From: Dyadobacter sandarakinus | GTDB taxonomy: Bacteria; Bacteroidota; Bacteroidia; Cytophagales; Spirosomataceae | NCBI RefSeq assembly: GCF_016894445.1 | Contig: NZ_CP056775.1 | Span: 5,010,001 to 5,074,000 of the forward strand | Direction: 5' to 3' | DNA length: 64,000 nt | Shown here: positions 18,101 to 27,793 of the stretch, in pieces | Numbering within the stretch: the stretch's first letter is position 1 | Layout: every line of letters starts with the position of its first letter | The notes under the pieces: model-generated | Database searches by the model: none | Told to the model about the DNA's origin: nothing | What the model saw: the letters and a program-made list of their open reading frames with translations, nothing else | Position numbers and translations under genes: made by a program

Positions 18101-19037
18101 TAACCCATACCGCGATGAAAGCCAGTATGCAGTGCCCGAGGAGGCTAACCTCATTGGTGACGTACTGACCGACTCCTGGACCGAAGATGCGGATACCAAT
18201 CGTCAGGTTTCTCTGGTATTGAAAAACTACCTGAATGCCCGAAGCGAAATCATGGGCCGCTTCAAACGCGATCGTTTCGCATTGGAAGTTGGTGACGAAC
18301 TACCTGCTGGTATCGTGAAACTGGCGAAAGTATATATCGCTAAGAAACGTAAACTGAAAGTTGGGGATAAAATGGCAGGTCGTCACGGTAACAAAGGGGT
18401 TGTTGCCCGTATCGTTCGTGACGAAGATATGCCATTTCTCGAAGACGGAACGCCGGTAAACATCGTGTTGAACCCGCTTGGGGTACCTTCACGTATGAAC
18501 ATCGGTCAAATTTATGAAACCATCCTTGCATGGGCTGGTCTGAAACTCGGCCGCCGCTACGCAACACCGATCTTTGACGGTGCTACCGAAGCAGAAGTTG
18601 CTGCTGAGCTGAAAGAAGCAGGTCTGCCGGATTGGGGACGTACTTATCTGTACAATGGTCTGACTGGTGAGCAATTTGACCAGCCGGTAACAGTCGGTCT
18701 GATGTACATGATGAAATTGGGCCACTTGGTTGACGATAAAATGCACGCGCGTTCTATCGGGCCATACTCGCTCATCACTCAGCAACCATTGGGTGGTAAA
18801 GCGCAGTTCGGTGGACAGCGTTTCGGTGAAATGGAAGTGTGGGCGCTGGAAGCGTTCGGTGCATCGCACATTCTTCAGGAAATCCTTACTGTGAAATCCG
18901 ATGATGTGGTAGGCCGTGCCAAAGCCTATGAAGCGATCGTGAAAGGTGAAAACCTTCCGAAACCAAATATCCCAGAGTCATTCAACGTACTTGTCCACGA
19001 GCTTCGCGGACTAGCATTGGAGATTACACTGGACTAA
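15171..19037 (+). CDS. rpoB: RNA polymerase subunit beta
   Basis: 1288 aa. The start is a TTG, chosen because the reading begins [16 protein letters not shown] as in relatives and no ATG lies nearby in frame. The rifampicin region ([20 protein letters not shown] then SALGPGGL) carries the usual drug-sensitive residues. Other conserved blocks are [12 protein letters not shown] and [15 protein letters not shown]. Same operon as rplKAJL upstream and rpoC downstream; the rplL-rpoB gap of 297 bp holds an attenuator-like hairpin and a structured leader. Confidence 0.98.
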   Translation: MATIKATTERKNFSRINQIIDYPDLLGIQVQSFRDFFSLDTSVEDRSGEGLYKVFAENFPIADSRDNFVLEFIDYLLEPPKYSVDESIDRGLTYAVPLKAKLRLICNDADHEEFETIEQEVFLGNIPYMTERGSFVINGAERVIVSQLHRSPGVFFSMSKHTNGSKLYSARIIPFKGSWIEFSTDVNNVMYAYIDRKKKFPVTTLLRAIGFGSDKDILDLFGLSEEISATPANLKKAVGRRLAARVLRTWTEDFVDEDTGEVVSIQRNEVLLERDSTISPEDIEVIVESGQKSIILHKEDMNVADYNIIYNTLQKDSSNSDKEAVEQIYRQLRNAEAPDEQTARDVIQSLFFSDKRYDLGDVGRYRINKKLGSDTSLDVRVLTTGDIVSIVKYLIGLINAKAVVDDIDHLSNRRVRTVGEQLYAQFGVGLARMARTIKERMNVRDNEDFKPVDLINARTLSSVINSFFGTNQLSQFMDQTNPLAEITHKRRMSALGPGGLSRERAGFEVRDVHYTHYGRLCTIETPEGPNIGLISSLCVFAKVNGMGFIETPYRVIDGSGKLTDELIYMTAEEEDSKYIAQANASVDKEGNFTVEKIKTRFEGDFPMVDPSQASYMDVAANQIVSVAASLIPFLEHDDANRALMGSNMQRQGVPLLRPQAPIVGTGLERRVAMDSRALVVAEGDGEIEYVDSKKIVVKYDRTDEDRLVSFIDDSVSYSLVKFRRTNQDTCLNLQPMVLKGQKVKKGEPLCQGYGTEGGELALGRNLLVAFMPWQGYNFEDAIVISEKVVREDIFTSIHIEEFELEVRDTKRGEEELTAEIPNVSEETVKNLDENGIVQIGTEVKEGDILIGKITPKGESDPTPEEKLLRAIFGDKAGDVKDASKKAPPSMKGVVIDTKLFSRPTKEERAKHKDELRLLMKKYGRDLTALRGRVIDKLVQLTDNKTSQGVKHKFGDELISKGMKFNVRNISENLFPANNPYRDESQYAVPEEANLIGDVLTDSWTEDADTNRQVSLVLKNYLNARSEIMGRFKRDRFALEVGDELPAGIVKLAKVYIAKKRKLKVGDKMAGRHGNKGVVARIVRDEDMPFLEDGTPVNIVLNPLGVPSRMNIGQIYETILAWAGLKLGRRYATPIFDGATEAEVAAELKEAGLPDWGRTYLYNGLTGEQFDQPVTVGLMYMMKLGHLVDDKMHARSIGPYSLITQQPLGGKAQFGGQRFGEMEVWALEAFGASHILQEILTVKSDDVVGRAKAYEAIVKGENLPKPNIPESFNVLVHELRGLALEITLD

Positions 19038-19047
19038 TTTTTAGTCG

Positions 19048-19077
19048 TAAGCGGCGCATTGTACAATGCGCCGCTTA
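19048..19077 (+). promoter_or_regulatory. Perfect 30-bp palindrome between rpoB and rpoC
   Basis: TAAGCGGCGCATTGT is followed directly by its reverse complement, giving a 15-bp arm with no spacer. No T run follows, so it does not look like a normal intrinsic terminator. It lies 10 bp after the rpoB stop and 47 bp before rpoC. RNA processing or pausing between the two cistrons is possible. Confidence 0.7.
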
Positions 19078-19124
19078 GAAATGCAATCATTTAGTTTCGA
19101 CTAACAGACAAACGACTCTTTATT

Positions 19125-22100
19125 ATGTCTTTCAAAAAGAATAAAAAATTAAACAGCGACTTTTCCAGAATGACGATCAGTCTGGCGTCACCGGAGTCTA
19201 TTCTAGAAAGCTCCTTCGGTGAAGTAACCCAGCCTGAAACCATCAATTACCGGACCTACAAGCCGGAGATGGGTGGTCTGTTCTGCGAGCGCATTTTCGG
19301 TCCTGTAAAAGACTGGGAATGTCACTGCGGTAAATACAAACGCATTCGCTATAAAGGAATCATTTGCGACCGTTGCGGCGTCGAGGTAACCGAGAAAAAG
19401 GTTCGTCGCGAGCGCATGGGTCACATTGAACTGGTGGTTCCTGTTGCACATATCTGGTACTTCCGCAGCTTGCCGAACAAAATCGGTTACCTGTTGGGAC
19501 TTTCTACCAAGAAACTTGACCAGATCATTTATTACGAACGGTACGCGGTTGTTCAGCCAGGTATTAAGGAAGAGGATGGCGTTAGCTACCTAGACTTCCT
19601 GACCGAGGATGAATACCTTGATATCATCGACAAGCTTCCACGCGAGAACCAGTTGCTTCCTGATGCGGATCCCAACAAATTCATCGCGAAAATGGGTGCC
19701 GATGCATTGGAAATGCTGTTGAGCCGCATTAAGCTTGACGAACTTTCTTACGAGCTTCGTCACCAGGCTGCTACCGACACTTCTCAGCAACGTAAAGCGG
19801 AAGCTTTGAAACGTCTGAAAGTAGTGGAAGCTTTCCGTGACGCGAATACCCGTATCGAAAACCGCCCTGAATGGATGGTGATCAAAATGGTACCGGTTAT
19901 TCCACCAGAATTGCGTCCGCTTGTGCCTCTGGATGGTGGTCGTTTCGCGACTTCGGATTTGAACGACCTTTACCGTCGTGTGATCATCCGTAACAACCGT
20001 CTGAAACGTCTTATCGAGATCAAGGCACCTGAGGTGATCTTGCGTAACGAAAAACGGATGTTGCAGGAAGCGGTTGACTCCCTTTTCGATAACAGCCGTA
20101 AAGTGAATGCTGTGCGTTCAGAAGGTAACCGTGCTTTGAAATCACTTTCAGACATGCTGAAAGGTAAGCAAGGCCGTTTCCGTCAGAACTTGCTCGGTAA
20201 GCGTGTCGACTACTCTGGTCGTTCGGTTATCGTGGTAGGCCCTGAATTGAAACTGCACGAATGCGGTCTGCCGAAAGATATGGCGGCTGAGCTTTTCAAA
20301 CCGTTCATTATCCGCAAGCTGATCGAGCGTGGTATTGTTAAAACTGTAAAATCAGCGAAGAAGATCGTAGACCGCAAGGATCCTGTGATCTGGGATATTC
20401 TTGAAAACGTACTGAAAGGTCACCCGGTGTTGCTTAACCGTGCTCCGACACTTCACCGTTTGGGTATCCAGGCATTCCAGCCTAAACTGATCGAAGGAAA
20501 GGCGATCCAGCTTCACCCATTGGTTTGTACGGCATTCAACGCTGACTTTGACGGTGACCAGATGGCGGTACACGTACCACTAGGTCAGGAAGCCGTTTTA
20601 GAAGCGTCCATGCTGATGCTTTCTTCGCATAATATCCTCAACCCTGCCAACGGTGCGCCAATTACGGTACCATCTCAGGACATGGTTTTGGGTCTGTACT
20701 ATGTGACCAAAGGACGTGTAAGTACGCCTGAATATCCGATTACAGGGGAAGGCAAACTTTTTTATGGTCCGGATGAAGTTATCATTGCGATCAATGAAGG
20801 GAAACTTTCGAAACATGCGAATGTGAAATGTCGTGTTCGTGTGCGTAATGAAGATGGTTCATTTGAAACCAGACTGATTGATACAGTAGCCGGACGTATT
20901 CTCTTCAACCAGGCTGTGCCTGATGAAGTAGGCTACATCAATGAGCTGTTGACTAAAAAGAAACTACAGCAAATTATCGGTCTGGTATTTAAACAGGCGG
21001 GTGTAGCTCGTACGGCTCAATTCCTGGATGAAATCAAAGAACTTGGTTTCCAGATGGCCTTTAAAGGTGGTTTGTCAATGGGATTGAATGACGTGATGGT
21101 ACCGGATGAGAAAGAAAAACTCATTGAGCAAGCCAAAGGGGATGTTGAAAACGTTTGGAGCAACTACCTGATGGGTCTTATCACCGAAAACGAGCGTTAT
21201 AACCAGGTTATTGATATCTGGACGCGTGTTAACTCACGTATCACAGAGACGTTAATGAAGCAGCTGGAAACAGACCAGGGCGGATTTAACTCGATTTATA
21301 TGATGATGCACTCGGGTGCCCGTGGTTCCCGCGAGCAGATCCGTCAGCTGGGTGGTATGAGGGGTCTTATGGCCAAACCTCAGAAAAACATTGCTGGTGG
21401 TGCAGGTGAAATCATCGAGAACCCGATTCTTTCCAACTTTAAGGAAGGTCTTGACGTTCTGGAATACTTTATCTCAACACACGGTGCGCGTAAAGGTCTT
21501 GCCGATACTGCATTGAAAACTGCGGATGCAGGTTACCTGACCCGTCGTCTGCACGACGTGGCACAGGATGTGGTTGTGGTTGAAGAGGACTGCGGATCTC
21601 TTCGCGGAATCGCAATCTCTGCGTTGAAAGACAATGAAGATATTGTTGAACCACTTTCTGAGCGTATCCTCGGTCGTGTAAGTGTTCATGATGTATTTGA
21701 TCCTTTGTCCAATGAACTGATTCTTGCTTCTGGACAGGAAATTACAGAGGAAATTGCCTCTTATATTGATGAAACAAGCATTGAAACGGTTGAAATCCGC
21801 TCAGTACTGACTTGCGAAACCCGAAATGGTGTTTGTGCGAAATGTTACGGACGCTCTCTGGCATCGGCGCATATGGTAAACATTGGTGAAGCTGTGGGTG
21901 TAATTGCATCCCAGTCAATCGGTGAGCCGGGTACACAGCTCACCCTGCGTACCTTCCACGTCGGTGGTACTGCATCCAACATTTCCGTTGAAGCCAATAT
22001 CAAGGCGAAGTTTGACGGTGTGATTGAATTTGAGGATCTGCGTCTTGTACAATCTGTTAACTCAGAAGGAGATGAAATTACAGTAGTAATGGGACGTTCA

Positions 22101-23447
22101 GGTGAGGTGAAAATCATTCATCCTGAAACAAAACAGCTGCTTATTTCAAACAACGTACCTTACGGTGCAACCCTTTTGGTAAAAGATGGTGACAAGGTTT
22201 TCAAAGGACAGGAACTTTGTACCTGGGATCCATACCACGCAGTAATCCTTTCAGAATTCACAGGAACTGTTTCCTTTGACGCAATCGAAGAAGGTATTAC
22301 ATTCCGGGAGGAGTTTGACGAGCAAACAGGCTTCCAGGAGTCAGTGATCATTGAAACACGTGACAAAACCAAAAACCCGGCTATCGTGGTAAAAGGTAAG
22401 TCTACGTTGTTGAAAGATCAGACTGAAAAAGGGTATAACCTTCCTGTTGGAGCGCGTCTGGTTGTGAAGGCTGGTGCAGCAATCAAGGCTGGTCAGCCGC
22501 TGGCAAAAATCCCGCGTGTCGTTGGTAAAACCCGAGATATCACAGGAGGTCTGCCACGTGTGACCGAATTGTTCGAAGCACGTAACCCGTCCAACCCGGC
22601 TACGGTTTCCGAAATTGATGGTGTAGTATCTTACGGTGGCGTAAAACGCGGTAACCGTGAAATCCATATCGAATCAAAAGACGGAACACAGCGTCGTTAC
22701 ATGGTGCCTTTGTCGAAACACATTCTTGTTCAGGATGGTGACTTCGTACGTGCCGGTGACCCGCTTTCCGATGGTGCAATCACTCCTGCGGACATCCTTT
22801 CTATCAAAGGACCAACCGCAGTACAGGAGTACCTGGTGAACGAGATTCAGGAAGTATACCGTCTGCAAGGTGTGAAGATCAACGATAAGCATATCGAATG
22901 TATCGTACGCCAGATGATGCAGAAAGTGGATATCCTGGATGCGGGTGATACCAACTTTCTGGAAATGCAGGCAGTTGACCGCGTGGTATTCCGCGAAGAA
23001 AACGATAAGATCCTGGATATGAAGGTTGTTGAAGACTCAGGTAGCTCCGAGACGCTGAAACCAGGTATGATCGTTTCGGTACGCCGTTTGCGTGATGAAA
23101 ATTCAAGCCTGAAACGTCGTGACCTGAAACTGGTTACTGCCCGTGATGCACAGGCTGCTGTTGCACGTCCTACACTGATGGGTATCACGCAGGCTTCATT
23201 GGGTACTGAAAGCTTTGTTTCCGCAGCTTCGTTCCAGGAAACAACCAAAGTACTCAGCGAGGCCGCTGTTCGTGGAAAACGCGATGAGCTGAAAGGTCTG
23301 AAGGAAAACGTGATCGTAGGTCACCTGATCCCTGCCGGTACAGGTATGCGTCAGTACGAAAATCTTATCATTGGTTCCAAAGAGGAATTCGATGCGCTCG
23401 CAGAATCCCGTGAAAAACAATCACGTAAGAAAAGAGAGCTCGTTTAG
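19125..23447 (+). CDS. rpoC: RNA polymerase subunit beta'
   Basis: 1440 aa. N-terminal zinc site ([20 protein letters not shown]), the catalytic [15 protein letters not shown] with three Mg-binding aspartates, and the trigger-loop/bridge-helix region [18 protein letters not shown] second Cys cluster ([17 protein letters not shown]) follows near residue 900. The C-terminus is charged. It is followed by a strong terminator that ends the operon. Confidence 0.99.
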   Translation: MSFKKNKKLNSDFSRMTISLASPESILESSFGEVTQPETINYRTYKPEMGGLFCERIFGPVKDWECHCGKYKRIRYKGIICDRCGVEVTEKKVRRERMGHIELVVPVAHIWYFRSLPNKIGYLLGLSTKKLDQIIYYERYAVVQPGIKEEDGVSYLDFLTEDEYLDIIDKLPRENQLLPDADPNKFIAKMGADALEMLLSRIKLDELSYELRHQAATDTSQQRKAEALKRLKVVEAFRDANTRIENRPEWMVIKMVPVIPPELRPLVPLDGGRFATSDLNDLYRRVIIRNNRLKRLIEIKAPEVILRNEKRMLQEAVDSLFDNSRKVNAVRSEGNRALKSLSDMLKGKQGRFRQNLLGKRVDYSGRSVIVVGPELKLHECGLPKDMAAELFKPFIIRKLIERGIVKTVKSAKKIVDRKDPVIWDILENVLKGHPVLLNRAPTLHRLGIQAFQPKLIEGKAIQLHPLVCTAFNADFDGDQMAVHVPLGQEAVLEASMLMLSSHNILNPANGAPITVPSQDMVLGLYYVTKGRVSTPEYPITGEGKLFYGPDEVIIAINEGKLSKHANVKCRVRVRNEDGSFETRLIDTVAGRILFNQAVPDEVGYINELLTKKKLQQIIGLVFKQAGVARTAQFLDEIKELGFQMAFKGGLSMGLNDVMVPDEKEKLIEQAKGDVENVWSNYLMGLITENERYNQVIDIWTRVNSRITETLMKQLETDQGGFNSIYMMMHSGARGSREQIRQLGGMRGLMAKPQKNIAGGAGEIIENPILSNFKEGLDVLEYFISTHGARKGLADTALKTADAGYLTRRLHDVAQDVVVVEEDCGSLRGIAISALKDNEDIVEPLSERILGRVSVHDVFDPLSNELILASGQEITEEIASYIDETSIETVEIRSVLTCETRNGVCAKCYGRSLASAHMVNIGEAVGVIASQSIGEPGTQLTLRTFHVGGTASNISVEANIKAKFDGVIEFEDLRLVQSVNSEGDEITVVMGRSGEVKIIHPETKQLLISNNVPYGATLLVKDGDKVFKGQELCTWDPYHAVILSEFTGTVSFDAIEEGITFREEFDEQTGFQESVIIETRDKTKNPAIVVKGKSTLLKDQTEKGYNLPVGARLVVKAGAAIKAGQPLAKIPRVVGKTRDITGGLPRVTELFEARNPSNPATVSEIDGVVSYGGVKRGNREIHIESKDGTQRRYMVPLSKHILVQDGDFVRAGDPLSDGAITPADILSIKGPTAVQEYLVNEIQEVYRLQGVKINDKHIECIVRQMMQKVDILDAGDTNFLEMQAVDRVVFREENDKILDMKVVEDSGSSETLKPGMIVSVRRLRDENSSLKRRDLKLVTARDAQAAVARPTLMGITQASLGTESFVSAASFQETTKVLSEAAVRGKRDELKGLKENVIVGHLIPAGTGMRQYENLIIGSKEEFDALAESREKQSRKKRELV

Positions 23448-23464
23448 GTTTTCATAAATCTTTG

Positions 23465-23506
23465 AATGGCCGGTTCTGCTCACGCGGGACCGGCCATTTC
23501 TTTTTT
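23465..23506 (+). terminator. Intrinsic terminator of the rpoBC operon
   Basis: AATGGCCGGTTC pairs with GGACCGGCCATT (12 bp, one G.U) around a 12-nt loop, followed by TCTTTTTT. Confidence 0.92.
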
Positions 23507-23582
23507 GCTTAGGGTAAATTTTAGTAATTTCCACCCCTTAACGCATTCTACCCGGGTAAACCCAATAACAATCATCAAACTC

Positions 23583-23912
23583 ATGAGCGAAGAAAACAAG
23601 GATAATGATCAGCAGATCAATGTAGAATTATCCGAAGAAATGGCGGAAGGGGTCTACTCCAACCTGGCAATGATTGCACATTCAAATAGTGAATTCATTC
23701 TCGACTTTATCCGCCTGATGCCGGGCGTGCCGCGGGCAAAGGTCAAGGCACGCATCATCATTACTCCTGAACATGCCAAAAGGCTTGTTGCTGCGCTCAA
23801 AGACAATATTAACAAGTACGAAGACCAATATGGTCCCATTCAGAATACACAGGACACCGAGCCGGCATTCAATTTCCCGATCAGTTTCGGTGGACCTGGA
23901 GGCGAAGCCTGA
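23583..23912 (+). CDS. DUF3467 family protein
   Basis: 109 aa from ATG 23583; the frame extends upstream through the rpoC terminator, so the later start is right. Sequence EEMAEGVYSNLAMIAHSNSEFILDFIRLMPG and AKVKARIIITPEHAKRLVAALKDNI is diagnostic of DUF3467, a small widely conserved protein of unknown function often near RNA polymerase genes in Bacteroidota. It is acidic at the N-terminus and carries a Gly-rich tail. A long hairpin ends it. Confidence 0.9.
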   Translation: MSEENKDNDQQINVELSEEMAEGVYSNLAMIAHSNSEFILDFIRLMPGVPRAKVKARIIITPEHAKRLVAALKDNINKYEDQYGPIQNTQDTEPAFNFPISFGGPGGEA

Positions 23913-23925
23913 GATTAACTATCTG

Positions 23926-23975
23926 CATAAACAAGAATGTCCGGAAGAGTCTTCTCCCGGACATTCTTGTTTATG
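23926..23975 (+). terminator. Long bidirectional hairpin after DUF3467 gene
   Basis: A perfect 19-bp inverted repeat (23926-23944 with 23957-23975) with a 12-nt loop. The right arm contains TTCTTGTTTAT, so the T-rich part lies inside the stem. Confidence 0.75.
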
Positions 23976-24068
23976 ATCCAACGTACGATTATTCCGTGTT
24001 ATACTTGTTTTCTAGACAGTTAGTTAGGAAATTGCTGTTACTTCAAATTCCCAATATTTTCATTCACC

Positions 24069-24530
24069 ATGGCTTTATTCAAACTTACCATCAACAACCG
24101 CGCTTACGACGCAGATGTGGAGGAGGATACTCCTTTACTATGGGTATTACGCGATAACCTTGGCCTCGTAGGGACCAAGTTTGGCTGCGGCATTGCCCAA
24201 TGCGGCGCCTGTACTGTCCATATCGACGGCAAGGCAGCGCGCTCATGTGTGCTTCCGGTGTCAGCTGTCGGTAAATCCAAAGTAACAACCATTGAAGGTT
24301 TGTCCGAAAAAGGAGATCATCCTGTGCAAAAAGCCTGGGACGAGGTGGATGTAGCCCAATGCGGGTACTGCCAGGCCGGCCAGATCATGACTGCTGCGGC
24401 TTTACTCAAAGAGAAACCAAAACCGACCGACGAAGAGATTGTATCGACGATGAGCGGCAACATCTGTCGCTGCGGTACTTATCACCGCATCCGCGAAGCC
24501 GTCAAAGTAGCAGCCTCCAAAACCAACTAA
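24069..24530 (+). CDS. (2Fe-2S) subunit of a molybdenum hydroxylase (IorA-like)
   Basis: 153 aa small subunit of a xanthine-dehydrogenase-family enzyme, relaying electrons from the Mo centre. N-terminal plant-type ferredoxin fold with cysteines in [18 protein letters not shown] and ARSC; C-terminal helical [2Fe-2S] domain with QCGYCQAGQ and [12 protein letters not shown]. It ends 3 bp before the large subunit gene. Two-subunit architecture without an FAD subunit resembles isoquinoline 1-oxidoreductase; the true substrate cannot be read from sequence. Confidence 0.93.
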   Translation: MALFKLTINNRAYDADVEEDTPLLWVLRDNLGLVGTKFGCGIAQCGACTVHIDGKAARSCVLPVSAVGKSKVTTIEGLSEKGDHPVQKAWDEVDVAQCGYCQAGQIMTAAALLKEKPKPTDEEIVSTMSGNICRCGTYHRIREAVKVAASKTN

Positions 24531-24533
24531 ACC

Positions 24534-26678
24534 ATGCATACATCAGAACAAACGTCCAGGCGGGATTTCATGAAACTTGCCGCTGCGGCTGGTGGAGGAC
24601 TGTTTCTTGGTTTCAATTGGACCAACTCTTCCGCACTGCCGGTGGTAGTCAGCGCGAAGAGCATAGCAGCCGGCTCCATACATTTCAACAGCTATCTTTC
24701 CATTGGTACCGATAATATTATCACCATTGTTTCTCCCAATCCTGAAATAGGCCAGGGTATCAAAACGGCCTTTCCTATGGTAGTAGCCGAAGAGCTTGAC
24801 GCCGACTGGAAACAGGTGAAGACTGTTCAGGGAAATCTGGATACTACCATTTTTGAGCGCCAGGTTACAGGAGGGAGTGGTGCCGTACCGCATTCATGGG
24901 AACGCCTCCGCAAAGCCGGCGCTACTGCCCGGCACCTGCTCGTTGAAGCCGCTGCTGCGGGCTGGCATGTTCCTGCCGCCGAGTGTACTACCGAAAACGG
25001 CAAGGTACTGCATAAAGTATCCGGGAAGTCGCTGTCGTACGGAGAGCTGGCCGAAGCAGCATCCAGGCTCACAGTACCGGACAATGTTCCCCTCAAAAAT
25101 GAGAAAGACTTCAAGCTTATTGGAAAATCCGTACGCAATGTGGATAATCACAACATTGCAACCGGTAAGCCGCTTTTCGGGCTGGATTTTCATAGGGAGG
25201 GAATGCTCTATGCCATCATCCAGCGTCCCAAAGCTTTTGGTTTGAAACTCAAATCTGTCAATGCAGATGCTGCAAAGGCGATGCCCGGGATCGTAGACGT
25301 TGTCACATTTGAAAACAGCGTTGCCGTTGTAGGCAAATCAACCTGGCAGGTGAAGAAGGCCAGGGAGGTTCTTAATATAGAATACGAGAAAGAAGCTGCA
25401 CTCGAAAGTTCAGCGGATCACGACCGCATTTTTAAAGAACTGCTGGACAGCAAAGAAGCGACCGTCAGGCGTAAAAACGGTGATGTGGATGCGGCATTCA
25501 GAGATGCGGTAAAGGTGATCAAATCCGAATTTCAGTGCCCATTTCTGCCGCACAGCCCATTGGAACCCATGAACTTCTTTGCGCACGTTCGCGAGGACGG
25601 CGTAGAACTGGTAGGCCCGACACAAACGCCGGACCGGGCCAGGACAGAAGTTGCAAAGCTCACGGGTATTCCTGCTGAAAAAATCACAGTTGAAATCACC
25701 AGGCAGGGTGGCGGATTTGGTCGCAGGCTTTCGGCTGATTTCGTAATGGAGGCAGCACATGTTTCCAAACTCACCAAAGCACCCGTAAAGGTCATCTGGA
25801 CGCGGGAGGATGATATGACCGGTGGGACTTACAGACCTGCAGTAAGGTACCGGTTTGAGGCTGCATTGGATAAAAACGGAGAAATGACCGGCTATAAACT
25901 ACGTGGCGTGGGTATCAACTCGGGGAATCCTACCCGGGAGGATAACTTTCCTTCAGGTGCGGTCGATAATCTGCTGATAGATTCGGTAGAGTACAAATCG
26001 GCGATTACCACGGGCCCCTGGCGCGCACCGATCACCAACTTCCTGGCCTATGCAGAGCAGTCTTTTTTGGACGAAGTAGCAGAAGCAGCCGGTAAGGATC
26101 CTGTGGCTTTCAGACTTGCATTGCTGGAAAAAGCCAGGAAAGCACCGGCTGGAGAAGTCAAATATGATATAGACCGCATGGTCTCGGTAATCAGGCTGGC
26201 TGCCGAGAAGAGTAACTGGGGTAAAAAGAAAGGGGTTCACCAGGGATTCAGCGTGTATTTTTCACACCGCTCGTACGTAGCTCAGGTGGGAGAAGTAGTG
26301 GTTGAAAAAGGAAAGCCTGTTCTGAAAAACGTAGTTGCAGCAGTAGACTGCGGGATTGTCATTAACAAGAGCGGGTCACTGCAGCAGGTACGCGGAGGTG
26401 TTGTGGATGGGGTAGGCCATGCCATGTACGGTAATCTCACCTTCAAAGACGGCAAACCGGACCAGAGTAATTTCAATGGTTTCCGCCTGATCAGGATGAA
26501 CGAAATCCCCGAAGTGGATGTGCATTTTGTAGATAACGGTATATCGCCGACTGGCCTTGGTGAACCTGCATTGCCGCCGGCAGGAGCTGCGGTGGCGAAT
26601 GCTTTCTATAAGGCTACAAAGCAGCGTTTGCGCAATCAGCCTTTCATCAATGATGAGGCTTTTAAAGGTATTTCGTAA
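24534..26678 (+). CDS. Molybdopterin-binding large subunit, periplasmic aldehyde/purine oxidase type (IorB-like)
   Basis: 714 aa. N-terminal twin-arginine signal SRRDFMKLAAAAGGGLFLGF, so it is exported folded with its cofactor. Mo-cofactor contacts are visible, including the Gly-rich RQGGGFGRR region and the C-terminal GLGEPALPPAGAAVANAF, where the catalytic Glu lies in GEP. Pairs with the 2Fe-2S subunit just upstream. The electron acceptor is probably a cytochrome, but none is encoded next to it. No xdhC-like maturation gene is adjacent. Confidence 0.92.
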   Translation: MHTSEQTSRRDFMKLAAAAGGGLFLGFNWTNSSALPVVVSAKSIAAGSIHFNSYLSIGTDNIITIVSPNPEIGQGIKTAFPMVVAEELDADWKQVKTVQGNLDTTIFERQVTGGSGAVPHSWERLRKAGATARHLLVEAAAAGWHVPAAECTTENGKVLHKVSGKSLSYGELAEAASRLTVPDNVPLKNEKDFKLIGKSVRNVDNHNIATGKPLFGLDFHREGMLYAIIQRPKAFGLKLKSVNADAAKAMPGIVDVVTFENSVAVVGKSTWQVKKAREVLNIEYEKEAALESSADHDRIFKELLDSKEATVRRKNGDVDAAFRDAVKVIKSEFQCPFLPHSPLEPMNFFAHVREDGVELVGPTQTPDRARTEVAKLTGIPAEKITVEITRQGGGFGRRLSADFVMEAAHVSKLTKAPVKVIWTREDDMTGGTYRPAVRYRFEAALDKNGEMTGYKLRGVGINSGNPTREDNFPSGAVDNLLIDSVEYKSAITTGPWRAPITNFLAYAEQSFLDEVAEAAGKDPVAFRLALLEKARKAPAGEVKYDIDRMVSVIRLAAEKSNWGKKKGVHQGFSVYFSHRSYVAQVGEVVVEKGKPVLKNVVAAVDCGIVINKSGSLQQVRGGVVDGVGHAMYGNLTFKDGKPDQSNFNGFRLIRMNEIPEVDVHFVDNGISPTGLGEPALPPAGAAVANAFYKATKQRLRNQPFINDEAFKGIS

Positions 26679-26697
26679 CAATCTGAGGTAATAACAT

Positions 26698-26752
26698 AAA
26701 GACAGTAAGTTGAAATGCACATATTGCATTTTCAATTTACTGTCTTTTATTT
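26698..26752 (+). terminator. Terminator after the molybdenum hydroxylase genes
   Basis: AAAGACAGTAAGTTGAAATGCA pairs with the complementary 26725-26747 (about 20 bp with wobbles), loop CATAT, followed by TATTTT. Confidence 0.85.
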
Positions 26753-26786
26753 TCGTCGTAAATCGGGGCTAAATCCGGGATAATCT

Positions 26787-27755
26787 ATGAAAAAATACTT
26801 AATGGTTTTCAGCGCACTTATCTGCTTCCTAACCGCAGGCTTTATTGCTGCAGATTACCCGGATGCCGACATTTCCAACGGAACGATCAAGGCAACGCTC
26901 CTTTTGCCGGATGCTGCAAACGGATATTACCGCGGTACCAGGTTTGATTGGGCTGGCGTAATACCAAAGCTGGAATATAAAGGCCACACTTATTTTGGCC
27001 AATGGTTTCCGGATTATGATCCCAAGCTGCACGATGCCATTCAGGGTCCGGTGGAAGAGTTTGTCGCACTGGACTTTGACGGGACCAAAAGCGGGGAAGA
27101 GTTTGTAAAAATAGGTGTGGGTGGTTTGATCAAGCCGGATGACAAGCCTTATGCTTTTGCCCGGTACTATGAAATCAAAAATCCGGGTAAATGGAGCGTG
27201 AACACCCGTAAGGATGCAGTTGAGTTTACCCACGAGCTGAAAGATGCCGCGGGGTATTCGTATTTATATAAAAAAACAGTGAGGCTTGCCAAAGATAAGC
27301 CCGAACTCGTCCTCGAACACAGCCTGAAAAATACAGGTACGAAGGCCATCGAAACCAAGACGTACAATCACAACTTTTTCATGATTGACAATGAGCCGAG
27401 CAGTCCCAACATCCGTATTGTTTTTCCCTTCGAAGTGAAAGGAGAAGGAAAAGGTTTTGGAACAATTATTAATGCAAATGGAAAGTCACTTGCTTACAGC
27501 CGTGAGGTCACAAAAGGGGATCAGGTATTCAGTGCCGGATTGGAGGGTTTCGGGCCGACGGCTAAGGATTACGACATCAAAATTGAAAATACAAAAACAA
27601 AGGCCGGTGTGAGGATTACCAGCGATCAGCCGCTCGACAAGCTGGTTTACTGGGCCTGCCCGACAACTTCCTGCCCCGAGCCTTACGTTAAAATTTCGGT
27701 GGCACCAGGTGCAGAAATGAAGTGGAAAGTGAATTATGAATTCTACACTTTTTAA
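26787..27755 (+). CDS. Secreted protein with galactose-mutarotase-like fold
   Basis: 322 aa with a signal peptide (MKKYLMVFSALICFLTAGFIAA). The part from about residue 140 to 200 (VEFTHELKDAAG, LVLEHSLKNTGTKAIETKTYNHNFF) resembles aldose 1-epimerase-like carbohydrate-binding domains, including the NHxFF strand; the rest is not recognised. Likely acts on or binds a sugar in the periplasm. Single gene between two terminator-bounded units; the link to kup 38 bp downstream is unclear. Confidence 0.7.
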   Translation: MKKYLMVFSALICFLTAGFIAADYPDADISNGTIKATLLLPDAANGYYRGTRFDWAGVIPKLEYKGHTYFGQWFPDYDPKLHDAIQGPVEEFVALDFDGTKSGEEFVKIGVGGLIKPDDKPYAFARYYEIKNPGKWSVNTRKDAVEFTHELKDAAGYSYLYKKTVRLAKDKPELVLEHSLKNTGTKAIETKTYNHNFFMIDNEPSSPNIRIVFPFEVKGEGKGFGTIINANGKSLAYSREVTKGDQVFSAGLEGFGPTAKDYDIKIENTKTKAGVRITSDQPLDKLVYWACPTTSCPEPYVKISVAPGAEMKWKVNYEFYTF

Positions 27756-27793
27756 TAAATGAAACTATTTCCGGGCCTTAATTCCTGCAAGTC

